The notes: generated by a model not told the origin, from the sequence alone. 64,000 nucleotides of DNA from an uncultured Lachnospiraceae bacterium (GCA_946628415.1 CAMOWK010000012.1:1-64000); one strand, 5' to 3'. Shown: positions 34,362 through 44,498, numbered from the stretch's first letter. Numbers and translations are program-made.

Positions 34362-34395
34362 TGTTGCGCTTTTGTTATAAAATGAGATGTAGAAT
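34362..34395 (+). promoter_or_regulatory. shared upstream motif A (before the 1389-residue protein)
   Basis: TGTTGCGCTTTTGTTATA at 34362-34379 followed by TAGAAT at 34390-34395. The same 18-nt motif with one change, and the same 20-bp distance from TTGCGC to a -10-like hexamer, occurs before the gene at 38731. Confidence 0.5.
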
Positions 34396-34451
34396 ACTAT
34401 CTAGATTGTTATGAAGTATATTTAAATGCATTTTTATAAACGGAGGTTCTT

Positions 34452-37400
34452 ATGAAAGAAACTGATAATATTGATAATATTGGAAGAGTAAATATAGAAG
34501 ATGAAGAGGATATCATCCCGGTTGATGAGAGCGTAAATAAGCAGGCTAATAAGGATAACATCATCAACACGAATACAGATCCTAAAAAAGAACCGGAGAA
34601 AAAGCCGGAAGAGATTATTGCTGACGGTAATAAGCCGGAAGTTAAAAAAGCACCTGTAATAAGGGCTAAGAGAAAGAAGAAGGCTCCGGCTGCTAAAAAG
34701 AATAATCAGGCTGACATATTCCTGCCGGGAGGACTTCCTACGCTAAGTCAGGAGGATAGTGTAAGGAGAGCTAAGGCTATTTATAACGGCCTTACTACTA
34801 TGGAGGCAAAATTTGAATTCTTAATCGAGTACGGTGCATTTCTTTCAGCTAAAGAAGAGATGGGTGAGCCGTTCGAGGATGAACTCATGGCAAAAGAAGA
34901 TTTAAAGCAGGAGTTTATGGATCAGTATGTTGCAAATGCAGATCTTAATACTGTTAAAAATATTACAAAGCTTTTCGGAAAGTACACTACTAAGTACAGT
35001 GCGGAAATGAATCGGGAAAGAAAAGAGAACCTCCTTCTTATTCCTGAGAACGAGGAAAAAAGGGCAAAAAAGGCTTACTATCTTACCAGACAAAGCTCAA
35101 AGGCTCATTCTTACGGCAGTTCCGTAGATGATATTTTTGGAACATTCAGTCAGACAATCGGAAATTCAAATGCCTTCCGAAATGCATTATATAATGACGC
35201 TAAAATCACGGCAGATACAACGGTCCTTGACCTTGCCAAGTATCTGGGGTATGACGATCCTGCATTTGTTGACGATTTTTGCAGGAGCGTTAGATTAAAA
35301 AGAGAAGATAAGGTTTTGGAGGGTTACACAAAAAACCTTACGAAGGATGGAAAGAAGCCAAGCGAAGCCATTGTAAAAATTAGTATATCGGTTGACCTTT
35401 GTAACGCACTAGGTCCTTCATACAAGAAAATGGGTCAGGTAGAGTATGCTTCCGAGAACAAAATCCCGGAACAGGAATTAAATGAAATAAAAGAGCTCAA
35501 TGTAAATAATGCGGGCGACATTCCAAAAAACGGGATAGAAGAATGGATAAAAAGCACAGGTGATAAGATAGTAGATGAAAAGAGAAAAGCATCTAACCTG
35601 AGTATTAAAAACGAATTTGAAGATAAGTTCATCCGTCCTTATGAAATAGAGAATAACGGTTTCGAGGTAATTGAAAAGCCTTTTAAAATAAAGGGTCCGG
35701 TAACACTTGCGACGGTATCAAATTTAGGACAGCTGCTTCTTACATTTGTTCCTTTTTTTGGTAATTATAAAAATGAAATTAATGATAAGATTGTTGCCGC
35801 TGTTTCAAAGTATCAGGGATATAATGAGGAAAGGGGTCAAGGCAAATCAAAAGATGAAAAAAGTAGAATATATGAACAGCCTTTTGAAGATGAATTTGTA
35901 AGTGACATATCTAAAGATATTAAAGAATACATTGACTTAATTGATAAGGTTATAGAGGAAGACGATTCTCCTCTGGACAGTTATGTATCAAGAACCCGGA
36001 AGATAGTAAAGAAGAATATAGATTTACAAACAAGCGGAGACATAGCATTTCTTGATTCTCTGAATCTGGATGGGGCTTATAAACTCTATGCCATTGGCGG
36101 ACTTAATAATTTCCCAAGACCGATATTCACATATAAAGATAAGGATAATAATGTCATATCTTCCGGTGAGGATTTGGAGAAGTTCCAGGAAGTTATGTCA
36201 AAGGTCCCTATGGTTGAATCTGTTGAAAACGTATTTGATTATATTGAAAATGTTCAGCTGCCATATTATAAAAAGAAGATTAATGGAAATACGGATGAGA
36301 AGGACGCTAAAGATTTTAACAAGGCAACGTATGAGCATCTCTTAAAGGAAAAGGAATATCTTAATAAAATTATTAATCATGATCCGAATTCAGGAATTAT
36401 GGATATGGTTCCATTCTGTAATCAGAAAATGGCTATGGAAGACTGGACAGGTAACAGGTTTGGTTCTACAAGAGCCGGTATGGTGGACGCTGATATTTCT
36501 GCATTAAAAAGAGGCTTTTCGGCAGAGGATATCCCTCTTATAGAGGCGGCCTATGTATGCATGACAGAATTAGAGAAACAACCGGGCGGGTTAAGTATAA
36601 AGGAATTCACAAAAGTAAGTGATGCATATAATAAGTTTAAAGAGGCATATATAGATTCCAAGGAGGACAGGGCAAAGATTCTTAAAGAGGTGAAACCTGT
36701 ATTTACTCTTTTCAGAAAAGCCTTCCCTACAATAAAGCCGGAGTTTGACAGAATATATGAAAATGCAGTAAAGAACAGTCCGTTTATAGGACATGTAAAT
36801 GCGGAGGATCGTGCCCGCCTGAAGTACACAAAAATGCTTGAGAAAATCTCCAAAGGCCTTTATGCCCAGCATAGGGGAAGCCTTATTGCACATGAAGATA
36901 CAGACGAGATGAAGGCTCTAAAGAATAAGGTTGAAGAGACACTTAGGGAGCTTAAGGCAAACAGAGAAGAAAGCATTTATTCATCCAGAAAATTCGAAAC
37001 TCTTTTTGGCGAAATAGCTACTCTTTCAAATAATTATATAGAATTAAAGAAGGAAGAATTTGTAGAAGAAACAAATCAGAAGAAGGAAGCTTCCATAAAC
37101 AAAAAGACAGAAGAGATAACGGCTAAGATAAACGGCCTTGCAGCAAAGTATCCGGATGATTTAGATAGGCAGACAAAGGAAAGAGATAGACTTGAAAAGC
37201 AGCTAAATGATTATAAGAATAAGCTTTCTGCTGATGCCGAAAAGAAGATAAATGACTGGACTCCCGGGTCTAAGATGGGACAGACCAGATTTGAGTCTGC
37301 AAAGGATCTGAAGAAGGTTTTCGGAAGCTACGAGATTGAAATAAAAGGTAAGATAACGAATTTCGCTGATCATAGCGAAGTTATAAAGGAGATGAAGGAG

Positions 37401-38621
37401 CTCGGGTTTGACATAAAGCATGTTGATGACATAGAGTATGCAACAAGAAGACCATATGAAACAGGGCTTTCATATATACTGAATTATTATGGGACTAACC
37501 CGGCATTTATTCCTGAACACTACGGTGTGCATGGAAAACTGTACAATAAGGAGGAATTCTTAAATGTATTCAAAAAGATAGATGTGGAAGGAGTCACAAG
37601 TGATGAGTTTGCCGCAATAACATACGCAACAGTCCTTGATCCTGCTAATGTTAAGGAAGAAGATGTATATAAGATTTGGAGTCTTACGAAAGGTGTAAAT
37701 CAAAAGGAAGACATTTTGAGAAATGCAAATACCATGTATACGCTTGATCTCGCAGTTCCGAGAGCGGGCGCAACCAGAGAAATGCTTCCATATACGCTTG
37801 TTCCTGCCAAAGAAAAAGCACTGGATGCTATAGAAGCGTATCAGGACGGAGATATGACTAAACTTGTCGATATACTTACTAACGGTATAAAAGGAGCTAA
37901 TGTACAGTGTACTACCGTTAAAAATATAGGCAGGGGAAGCGGTAAAAACTTTGCCTATGCTTCCGATATGCTTTATAAGATGGTCGACTTTGCAAGAAAA
38001 GACAAAAAGCTTTTTAAAGCAGTAAAGGATAAGATCGGAAAGAATGCATGGGAGGATATAAAGGATACAATAAGACTGAAGTCCTATCTTGACGACTGCC
38101 TTGATGCTGAAGCAAAGCTAAAGAAAGCAGCCCTTACCGGAAAGCCACTTGATGAGAGGGTAAAGAAGGACTGCATAAATAAGATTATACGATATGACTT
38201 TGTCGCAGCTATACATGATGATTTAAGAGATGCTCAGGTTGAAAATGATCCGGAGGTTAAAGCATTTGAGTCGACACTCGTTGAAAAGCTGATGAATCTG
38301 GACAAATATGGGGTTAACCAGAATGATCTCTCTACGACAAGGGATATATACAGAACAAAAGCTTCAAAGCCGATTTATCAGGTGACGAAGAGATTGCGTA
38401 CCGAGGAGGGAAGGACTGCTCTTGCTAAACAGGTACTTAAGTTTGCGGCAAAGATAAATCTTAATCAGCCGGAGGAAGGAGTCCTTAAATCTCTTTCAGA
38501 GTTTAAGAAGAATATCGAACTTAAGGATAACAGGGTAAGAATCGAAAGTCAGAAAAAACTCGGAGATGAAAAAAAGACAGACGCAAATAAGGTTAAGAAG
38601 GAAGAAATAAAAAAGAAATAA
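34452..38621 (+). CDS. very large protein of unknown function
   Basis: A 1389-residue protein that I cannot assign. Residues 1-95 are disordered and charged, acidic at first and then Lys/Pro/Ala-rich (RAKRKKKAPAAKK). The rest is mainly helical and charged, with a probable coiled coil near residues 855-930 (KKEASINKKTEEITAKING), and the C-terminus is Lys-rich. There is no signal peptide, membrane segment, Walker motif or obvious catalytic motif, so it should be cytosolic. GGAGG precedes the ATG. It is followed by a small membrane protein gene with a matching upstream motif. Codon use looks like that of its neighbours. Confidence 0.8.
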   Translation: MKETDNIDNIGRVNIEDEEDIIPVDESVNKQANKDNIINTNTDPKKEPEKKPEEIIADGNKPEVKKAPVIRAKRKKKAPAAKKNNQADIFLPGGLPTLSQEDSVRRAKAIYNGLTTMEAKFEFLIEYGAFLSAKEEMGEPFEDELMAKEDLKQEFMDQYVANADLNTVKNITKLFGKYTTKYSAEMNRERKENLLLIPENEEKRAKKAYYLTRQSSKAHSYGSSVDDIFGTFSQTIGNSNAFRNALYNDAKITADTTVLDLAKYLGYDDPAFVDDFCRSVRLKREDKVLEGYTKNLTKDGKKPSEAIVKISISVDLCNALGPSYKKMGQVEYASENKIPEQELNEIKELNVNNAGDIPKNGIEEWIKSTGDKIVDEKRKASNLSIKNEFEDKFIRPYEIENNGFEVIEKPFKIKGPVTLATVSNLGQLLLTFVPFFGNYKNEINDKIVAAVSKYQGYNEERGQGKSKDEKSRIYEQPFEDEFVSDISKDIKEYIDLIDKVIEEDDSPLDSYVSRTRKIVKKNIDLQTSGDIAFLDSLNLDGAYKLYAIGGLNNFPRPIFTYKDKDNNVISSGEDLEKFQEVMSKVPMVESVENVFDYIENVQLPYYKKKINGNTDEKDAKDFNKATYEHLLKEKEYLNKIINHDPNSGIMDMVPFCNQKMAMEDWTGNRFGSTRAGMVDADISALKRGFSAEDIPLIEAAYVCMTELEKQPGGLSIKEFTKVSDAYNKFKEAYIDSKEDRAKILKEVKPVFTLFRKAFPTIKPEFDRIYENAVKNSPFIGHVNAEDRARLKYTKMLEKISKGLYAQHRGSLIAHEDTDEMKALKNKVEETLRELKANREESIYSSRKFETLFGEIATLSNNYIELKKEEFVEETNQKKEASINKKTEEITAKINGLAAKYPDDLDRQTKERDRLEKQLNDYKNKLSADAEKKINDWTPGSKMGQTRFESAKDLKKVFGSYEIEIKGKITNFADHSEVIKEMKELGFDIKHVDDIEYATRRPYETGLSYILNYYGTNPAFIPEHYGVHGKLYNKEEFLNVFKKIDVEGVTSDEFAAITYATVLDPANVKEEDVYKIWSLTKGVNQKEDILRNANTMYTLDLAVPRAGATREMLPYTLVPAKEKALDAIEAYQDGDMTKLVDILTNGIKGANVQCTTVKNIGRGSGKNFAYASDMLYKMVDFARKDKKLFKAVKDKIGKNAWEDIKDTIRLKSYLDDCLDAEAKLKKAALTGKPLDERVKKDCINKIIRYDFVAAIHDDLRDAQVENDPEVKAFESTLVEKLMNLDKYGVNQNDLSTTRDIYRTKASKPIYQVTKRLRTEEGRTALAKQVLKFAAKINLNQPEEGVLKSLSEFKKNIELKDNRVRIESQKKLGDEKKTDANKVKKEEIKKK

Positions 38622-38645
38622 AAATTTAAAAATATTATTTTATAC

Positions 38646-38679
38646 TGTTGCGCATTTGTTATATTCATACTGATATAAT
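38646..38679 (+). promoter_or_regulatory. shared upstream motif B (before the 207-residue membrane protein)
   Basis: TGTTGCGCATTTGTTATA at 38646-38663 followed by TATAAT at 38674-38679; see the matching copy at 34362. The start codon lies about 50 bp further on in both cases. Confidence 0.5.
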
Positions 38680-38730
38680 CTCCATAAATCATTAAAGAAC
38701 CCGTTTTTATTTGGGAAAGGAGCTGGGTTT

Positions 38731-39354
38731 ATGGAGAATTTAATCAGTAAGTTATCCGGTGAAACAAAACTTGATACAGCAATTAATATTTTAATACTGG
38801 CTGTTATAGCAGGAGTTATCATTACAGTCATAGTAGAATTAGTCAAATTCATTTTAAAGCAAAGCCGCAAGACTTTACTTATAGGGCTGGTTGTTATTAC
38901 CACACTCATGGTTGTACCGAGAATCAGCGCATTCATAATTGGAAAGATCGGCAGTAAAAATTTTCTCGTTAGAAATATCAGCAGAGCTATAGATGAGGAT
39001 ATCGAGAGAAAGATAAGGCTTGATTATCAGATGAAAAACGGTTACAGGCTTGATGAAAGTGATCATGCAACGGTAGAAGCTATTAAGCAGAAAGAATATG
39101 CTATCGATCCTTCAATCGGAGACGAAGGCAATATGCTAAGACATTCCGGATTTCCAAAGCAGATTACAGAGGGCTTTATACTTGCCGGATTAATGAAGTT
39201 TTCAAAGAATACAGTTCATGCAGACAACTATCCTGATTTTGCAGCACAGTTCGTTGTAAGCAGATTCATTACATTTGTAATCTATGCCGGAGTATTCCTT
39301 GTTCTTTGCAAGGTATTCCTTGACAGAGACCCGGCGAAGAAGTATTTGAAGTAA
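38731..39354 (+). CDS. small membrane protein of unknown function
   Basis: A 207-residue protein with two N-terminal helices (about residues 18-38 and 48-66), a soluble middle region of about 110 residues beginning KIGSKNFLVRNISRAIDEDI, and one C-terminal helix (FITFVIYAGVFLVLCKVF). The arrangement recalls CvpA-like proteins but I cannot assign it. A good AAAGGAG site lies before the ATG. It shares an upstream motif with the 1389-residue gene 110 bp before it, which suggests co-regulation. Confidence 0.7.
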   Translation: MENLISKLSGETKLDTAINILILAVIAGVIITVIVELVKFILKQSRKTLLIGLVVITTLMVVPRISAFIIGKIGSKNFLVRNISRAIDEDIERKIRLDYQMKNGYRLDESDHATVEAIKQKEYAIDPSIGDEGNMLRHSGFPKQITEGFILAGLMKFSKNTVHADNYPDFAAQFVVSRFITFVIYAGVFLVLCKVFLDRDPAKKYLK

Positions 39355-39389
39355 TCAACATAAAAAAGAAGGTATTATAAATATATAAA

Positions 39390-39418
39390 AAGAGCATGTC
39401 AAACTGTGGCATGCTCTT
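39390..39418. terminator. bidirectional terminator between convergent genes
   Basis: Arms AAGAGCATG/CATGCTCTT with an 11-nt loop, A-rich before and T/A-rich after, between the plus-strand membrane protein gene and the minus-strand lipoprotein gene. Confidence 0.75.
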
Positions 39419-39456
39419 ATACTATATCTTATTAACAGATTCTGAATCAGGTTAAA

Positions 39457-40092
39457 TTATTTAACGAACTTAGATCCGTCAGCAACGTTTTCCTGATTAT
39501 CCTTCCATGTAATAGTTCCGTTGTTCCATGTGATAGAACCTGAACCGTTTGTATAATCTTCTACAGTTGTATCTTTTCCATTCTCATCAAATGTGATTGT
39601 CTGCTTGAGGCAGTCTGAATATGTAAGTACGCCGTTAGCATCGAAGTTACCATGGAATAACCATCTTGAGCTCTCGTTTGCGCTTGATGACCAGTTAACT
39701 TCTATACAGTAGCTGTCACCTTCTTCGGTAACCTTCATCTGACCTCTGCCTGCGCTTGACTCTGAATATGTTCCCTCTAAGTTCTTTGGTGTAAGAGCTG
39801 ATGAATCAGCCTTTGCCTCAGTCTTAGCTTCTGTCTTAGCTTCTGTTTTAGCCTCTGTAGTTGCCTCAGTCTTCTTGGCTTCAGTTTTAGCAGCTGTAGT
39901 TGCTTCTGTCTTCTTAGCTTCTGTAGCAGCTGTAGTTGCTTCTGTTGTAGCTGTTGTTGTCTCTTCGGATGTAGTTGCAACAGTAGTAGCTTCAGTAGTT
40001 TTTTCTTCATCGCCACATGCAGCAAGACCAAATACGAGAGAACCCATGATCATTGCTGAAACGATAGCTTTAGTTACATTTGTCTTCTTCAT
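39457..40092 (-). CDS. lipoprotein with repetitive Thr/Glu/Ala/Lys linker
   Basis: A 211-residue lipoprotein: signal peptide with lipobox GLAAC, then about 70 residues of low-complexity repeats (TEATTAATEAKK, TEAKTEAKTEAK) and a beta-rich C-terminal domain (GTYSESSAGRGQMKVTEEGD, ITWNNGTITWKDNQ) resembling small lipocalin-like or META-type domains. The linker probably spans the cell wall and presents the domain outside. The repeat can vary in copy number without loss of frame in units of three codons. It is alone, divergent from the symporter gene; an 8-G tract lies between them. Confidence 0.8.
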   Translation of the reverse strand: MKKTNVTKAIVSAMIMGSLVFGLAACGDEEKTTEATTVATTSEETTTATTEATTAATEAKKTEATTAAKTEAKKTEATTEAKTEAKTEAKTEAKADSSALTPKNLEGTYSESSAGRGQMKVTEEGDSYCIEVNWSSSANESSRWLFHGNFDANGVLTYSDCLKQTITFDENGKDTTVEDYTNGSGSITWNNGTITWKDNQENVADGSKFVK

Positions 40093-40264
40093 TTTTGTTT
40101 TCTCCTTTTAGAAATTGTATTTAGTATTACAACGGCATGAATGATACACCCGAGGGGGGGGTTAAAGTCAATGCTAATAATATACAAAAAAACCTTAATA
40201 TTTGTACATTTATACAACAATTATGTTATACTCAAAAAGTATGCTAGAGAAAGAGAGGAATTTT

Positions 40265-41695
40265 ATGGGGAGCAGCAGTTTAATTGGGGTAGTTGACATT
40301 CTGGATAAGATTGACAGTGTAATGTATTATCCGATACTCATCATCGTTATGACCATTGCGGGGCTTTATTTTACGGTCAGAACGAAGGGGGTTCAGATAA
40401 GACTTTTTCCTGAGTCGGTACGACTTCTGAAGGAACCGCCTGAGGACAAGAAAAATGTATCGTCACTCCAGGCTATGCTTGTTTCAACAGCGTCACGTGT
40501 AGGAACAGGTAATATAGTCGGAGTTTCAACAGCCATCTGTCTTGGTGGACCGGGCGCCTGCTTCTGGATGTGGCTGATGTGTATAGTCGGCGCTTCATCT
40601 GCATTTATCGAAAGTACACTTGCTCAGGTGTATAAGAGAAAAAATGAAGACGGTGAGTGCTACGGCGGACCTGCATATTATATAGAGAAGGCTCTTAAGG
40701 CGCCTTTTGTTGCAGCGGTATTCTGCGTATTTCTTATCGCAACCTATGCTGTAGGCTTTAATCTGCTTTGTTCATATAATCTTCAGTCAACTTTTGAAAC
40801 CTATTCATTTTATGATCCGGATAAAACTCCTATCATAGTTGGGCTTATTCTTGCAGTGCTTACAGGCTACTGCCTTCTTGGCGGCGGAAAAAGGATAGTA
40901 AAACTTACAAGCATAATAGTTCCTGTAATGGGTATTGCCTATGTCCTTATTTCACTAATAGTGATATTCAGAAATATAGTGCATATTCCGGCTATGTTTA
41001 AGATGATATTCGAAGATGCATTTGACTTTAAGGCGATATTCGGAGGTATGGCAGGGTCGTGTCTTATCTACGGTGTCAAGAGGGGACTTTACTCAAATGA
41101 GGCAGGCGTTGGATCTGCGCCAAATGCATCGGCTTCGGCAAAGGTTTCCCATCCGGCAAAGCAGGGACTTGTTCAGACACTTTCGGTATATATAGATACA
41201 CTGCTTCTCTGTACGGCAACAGCGCTTATGTGCCTTTCGAGCGGAGTTGAGAGAAGTAAGGCTGTATCAGGTGCACCATATGTACAGAATGCCATTTCCA
41301 CAGTCTTTGGAAAGGCAGGCCCTACATTTATAACAGTTGCGATGGTGCTCTTTGCATTTACAACTCTTCTCGGAAATCTGTATTACGTGGATAATGCACT
41401 TATCTTTCTTAATAAAAAGAGACAGCCGTCTAAGCTTTTCATGCAGTGCTTCCACATTGTATGTGCAATTATAGTCCTTATCGGTGCCGTTATACCTATG
41501 AATGCGGCATGGGCAGCGGCTGATATAACGATGGGTGGAATGACTCTCATCAATCTTCCGGTATGTATGCTCCTTGGAGATGTAGCCATTAAAACTCTTA
41601 AGGATTATGAAAAACAGAAAAAAGAGGGAAAGAAACCTGTATTTAAAGCAAAGGATATAGGACTTGACGATACAGAACTTGATTTCTGGAAGTAA
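40265..41695 (+). CDS. alanine/glycine:cation symporter (AGCS family)
   Basis: A 476-residue transporter with about ten membrane helices. GTGNIVGVSTAICLGGPGACFWMW is replaced here in shortened form by the family signature GNIVGVSTAICLGGPGACFW; GVKRGLYSNEAGVGSAPNAS and LFAFTTLLGNLYYVDNA are also typical. It imports alanine or glycine with sodium. I choose the ATG preceded by GAGAGGAATTTT (MGSSSLIGVVDILDKID); longer in-frame starts upstream lack a site. A small membrane-protein gene follows 39 bp later. Confidence 0.92.
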   Translation: MGSSSLIGVVDILDKIDSVMYYPILIIVMTIAGLYFTVRTKGVQIRLFPESVRLLKEPPEDKKNVSSLQAMLVSTASRVGTGNIVGVSTAICLGGPGACFWMWLMCIVGASSAFIESTLAQVYKRKNEDGECYGGPAYYIEKALKAPFVAAVFCVFLIATYAVGFNLLCSYNLQSTFETYSFYDPDKTPIIVGLILAVLTGYCLLGGGKRIVKLTSIIVPVMGIAYVLISLIVIFRNIVHIPAMFKMIFEDAFDFKAIFGGMAGSCLIYGVKRGLYSNEAGVGSAPNASASAKVSHPAKQGLVQTLSVYIDTLLLCTATALMCLSSGVERSKAVSGAPYVQNAISTVFGKAGPTFITVAMVLFAFTTLLGNLYYVDNALIFLNKKRQPSKLFMQCFHIVCAIIVLIGAVIPMNAAWAAADITMGGMTLINLPVCMLLGDVAIKTLKDYEKQKKEGKKPVFKAKDIGLDDTELDFWK

Positions 41696-41734
41696 AAAGG
41701 CTAAAATCAGAAAAGCAGTTTTGGCAGGTGCAGA

Positions 41735-42139
41735 ATGTTTAAGAATATTTCGATGATAGTCGTTTCCATTTTAGTTCTGGTCGAGCTTTATATATCAGCT
41801 GCGGGAAACCAGCACAAGCTGAAGAAGGTACATAAAGGCTGGGAACTTACAAAGGGAACGATAGAAAAAATAGTTAAAAAATATGACAGTCTTTCCAGGA
41901 GAAATGTAGCTGAGCTGACGATAATATCTGAATCGGGAAGCAGAGTATATGCAAAGGTGAGCAGTGCATTTTGCATATATGAAGAAGGCGAGGAGGTTCT
42001 TCTTGAGGTGAAGAACGGTTATCACAGATTTCTTGGAAATGAAAGAGTCGGAAGAAGGGGAAGGAAGGAGCTTATACTTGGGATTGTACCCATGCTGGTT
42101 TTCCTGCTTCTCGTTGCATTTCTTGCGTACTGTTTTTAA
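41735..42139 (+). CDS. small membrane protein, DUF3592-like layout
   Basis: A 134-residue protein with a helix at each end (about residues 6-22 and 112-133) and a beta-rich middle (GTIEKIVKKYDSLSRRN, EGEEVLLEVKNG). This two-helix plus small beta-domain layout resembles DUF3592-type proteins, but I am not certain. It follows the symporter gene at 39 bp and may be co-transcribed. Confidence 0.6.
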   Translation: MFKNISMIVVSILVLVELYISAAGNQHKLKKVHKGWELTKGTIEKIVKKYDSLSRRNVAELTIISESGSRVYAKVSSAFCIYEEGEEVLLEVKNGYHRFLGNERVGRRGRKELILGIVPMLVFLLLVAFLAYCF

Positions 42140-42215
42140 CTACTGTGAAATGACTGTTGTTTTTACTTAGGATATCAAAGAGCAATCCGGTTTTTATCAT
42201 GTGAGGGAGAAAAAA

Positions 42216-42416
42216 GTGGCAAATAATAAACTTACCAAGGCTGAAAAGAAGGCCGAGAAAAAAGCCGAAAAGAAGAGGCTTAAGATAGAAAACAAAACCA
42301 TGAAGAAAATGCTTAAAAAGCAGGGTATGGAAAGAACTTATTCTGTTATAGCCATTCTTCTTACGATAGCGCTTATTCTGCTTGATAAGATTCTTGATTC
42401 AAGAAAAGAAGGCTAA
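42216..42416 (+). CDS. small basic single-helix membrane protein
   Basis: A 66-residue protein: a very basic N-terminal coiled stretch (KAEKKAEKKAEKKRLKIENK) and one membrane helix (YSVIAILLTIALILLDKI). I choose the GTG at 42216 because GAGGGA lies 7 nt before it; an in-frame GTG five codons earlier would start inside that site. Function unknown. It lies 85 bp before ptb. Confidence 0.6.
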   Translation: MANNKLTKAEKKAEKKAEKKRLKIENKTMKKMLKKQGMERTYSVIAILLTIALILLDKILDSRKEG

Positions 42417-42501
42417 AGTAAAGAGTAATGTTCCGCGGATAATCTGTCCGGGACTTATATATTACGTAACTAAAAACAAAAAAGTAGTGAGGTAAAATGA
42501 A

Positions 42502-43422
42502 ATGACAAAGAGTTTTAATGACTTAAAGGAGAGACTTGCAGCGGCTCCAAAGAAGAAGGTTTCCGTTGCCGTAGCGCAGGACAGTGAAGTACTTCTTGCC
42601 GTAAAGGGAGCAAAAGAGCAGAATATAGCAGATGCTATTCTCGTAGGTGATGAAGAGAAGATAAGAGCTATAGCAGATGAGATCGGAATGTCTCTTGAGG
42701 GATATGAGATTATAGACGTTAAGGATCCTATCGAGGCAGCAAGAGAAGCTGTTAAGCAGGTTCATGACGGCAAGGCTGATATGTATATGAAGGGACTTAT
42801 AGACACTAAGGATTTCCTTAGAAGCGTACTTGATAAAGAAGTTGGTCTTAGAACAGGAAAGCCGCTTTCACATGTATGTGTATTTGAGATGGAAGGCTAT
42901 GATAAGCTTCTTTTCCTTACAGACGTTGCATTTATCCCGTATCCTACACTTGAGGATAAGGTTTCAATGATAAAGAATACTGTTGAGATAGTAAATGCAT
43001 GTGGTATTGATAATCCTAAGGTTGCACCTCTTGCAGCAGTTGAGGTTGTTAATCCTAAGATGCCTGCAACAGTTGAAGCAGCAGAGCTTACAAGAATGAA
43101 TGAAGAAGGTGAGATCACAGGATGCATAGTTGACGGACCGCTTTCATTTGACCTTGCAACCTGCCCGGAGGCAGCACAGCATAAGGGAGCTACAGGACGT
43201 AAGATAGTCGGTGATGCAGATGTGGTTCTTTTCCCTGATATCCATGCCGGAAATATCACATATAAGGCACTTGTTCACTATGCAAAGGTTAAGAACGGTA
43301 ACCTTATCACAGGTACAGCAGCACCTGTTATTCTTACATCACGTTCAGATTCTTACGAAGTAAAGATGAATTCACTTGCACTTGGTGCAGTTGTAGCAGA
43401 GTCTATGAAGAAGAATGCATAA
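42502..43422 (+). CDS. ptb: phosphate butyryltransferase
   Basis: A 306-residue phosphotransacylase that converts butyryl-CoA to butyryl phosphate. [60 protein letters not shown] and [20 protein letters not shown] are characteristic of Ptb, which is shorter than phosphate acetyltransferases. It lies 11 bp before buk, so the pair completes butyrate formation and yields ATP. Branched acyl-CoA substrates are also possible. Confidence 0.93.
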   Translation: MTKSFNDLKERLAAAPKKKVSVAVAQDSEVLLAVKGAKEQNIADAILVGDEEKIRAIADEIGMSLEGYEIIDVKDPIEAAREAVKQVHDGKADMYMKGLIDTKDFLRSVLDKEVGLRTGKPLSHVCVFEMEGYDKLLFLTDVAFIPYPTLEDKVSMIKNTVEIVNACGIDNPKVAPLAAVEVVNPKMPATVEAAELTRMNEEGEITGCIVDGPLSFDLATCPEAAQHKGATGRKIVGDADVVLFPDIHAGNITYKALVHYAKVKNGNLITGTAAPVILTSRSDSYEVKMNSLALGAVVAESMKKNA

Positions 43423-43433
43423 AGGAGAAGGAA

Positions 43434-44498
43434 ATGGCTAAATTACTTATTATCAATCCGGGCTCAACATCCACAAAGCTCGGTGTATTTGAAGATACAA
43501 AGCTTTTATCGGAAGAAACTCTTCGTCATACTACAGAAGAGATCGCTCAGTTTGAAAAGATAGTAGATCAGGTTGATTTTCGTAAGGAAATGATCCTTAA
43601 CTTCCTGAAAAACAATAATATTGATATCAAGTCATTTGATGTGATCGTAGGAAGAGGCGGACTTCTTAAGCCGATTCCGAGTGGTACATACGCTGTTACG
43701 GATGCTCTTATAAACGACCTTAGAAATGCAGTCGGTGGCGAGCATGCATCTAACCTTGGAGGTATACTTGCAAAAGGAATCGCTGATGAAATCGGCGTAC
43801 CTGCTTATATAGTTGATCCTGTTGTTGTAGATGAGCTTGAGCCGGTAGCAAGACTTTCAGGCGTACCTGAGCTTCCAAGAGTTTCAATCTTCCATGCGCT
43901 TAATCAGAAGGCAGTAGCAAAGAGATATGCCAAGGAGATAGGAAAACCTTATGAGACACTTAACTTAATCGTTGTTCACATGGGTGGAGGCGTTTCAGTA
44001 GGAGCTCATACAGGCGGTAAGGTAGTTGATGTATTCAATGCCCTCTCAGGAGACGGTGCATTTTCACCTGAAAGAGCAGGAGCAGTTCCTCCGGGAGCAC
44101 TTGTTGATATGTGCTTCTCAGGAAAATATACTCAGGCTGAGATAAAGAAGAAGCTTATAGGAAATGGCGGTTTCAATGCATACCTTGGAACAAATGATGC
44201 AAGAGAGGTATATAAGAGAAGTCTGGAAGAGCCTGAAGCAAAACTTGTATTCGATGCATTTGTATATCAGGTAAGTAAGGATATCGGAGCACAGGCAACT
44301 GTACTTAAGGGTAAGGTAGATCAGATAATCCTTACAGGCGGTATCGCTTACGGTGAGCAGGTTACAAATGATATTAAGGAGAGAGTAAGCTTTATAGCTC
44401 CTGTTACAGTATATCCGGGCGAGGATGAGCTTCTTGCACTTGCAGAAGGTGCACTCCGCGTTATGAATGGCGAAGAGGAAGCAAAGATATACGAATAA
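43434..44498 (+). CDS. buk: butyrate kinase
   Basis: A 354-residue ASKHA-fold kinase that makes butyrate and ATP from butyryl phosphate. [16 protein letters not shown] is the phosphate-binding start; [52 protein letters not shown] and [13 protein letters not shown] follow in family order. Directly downstream of ptb; a terminator follows at 44580-44610. Presence of ptb-buk points to the kinase route rather than relying only on butyryl-CoA:acetate CoA-transferase. Confidence 0.95.
   Translation: MAKLLIINPGSTSTKLGVFEDTKLLSEETLRHTTEEIAQFEKIVDQVDFRKEMILNFLKNNNIDIKSFDVIVGRGGLLKPIPSGTYAVTDALINDLRNAVGGEHASNLGGILAKGIADEIGVPAYIVDPVVVDELEPVARLSGVPELPRVSIFHALNQKAVAKRYAKEIGKPYETLNLIVVHMGGGVSVGAHTGGKVVDVFNALSGDGAFSPERAGAVPPGALVDMCFSGKYTQAEIKKKLIGNGGFNAYLGTNDAREVYKRSLEEPEAKLVFDAFVYQVSKDIGAQATVLKGKVDQIILTGGIAYGEQVTNDIKERVSFIAPVTVYPGEDELLALAEGALRVMNGEEEAKIYE

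Noticed and set aside
34452..38621. Phage tape-measure protein, adhesin or toxin
   Set aside because: No phage genes nearby, no signal peptide or membrane segments, no toxin motif and no immunity-type neighbour that I can support.
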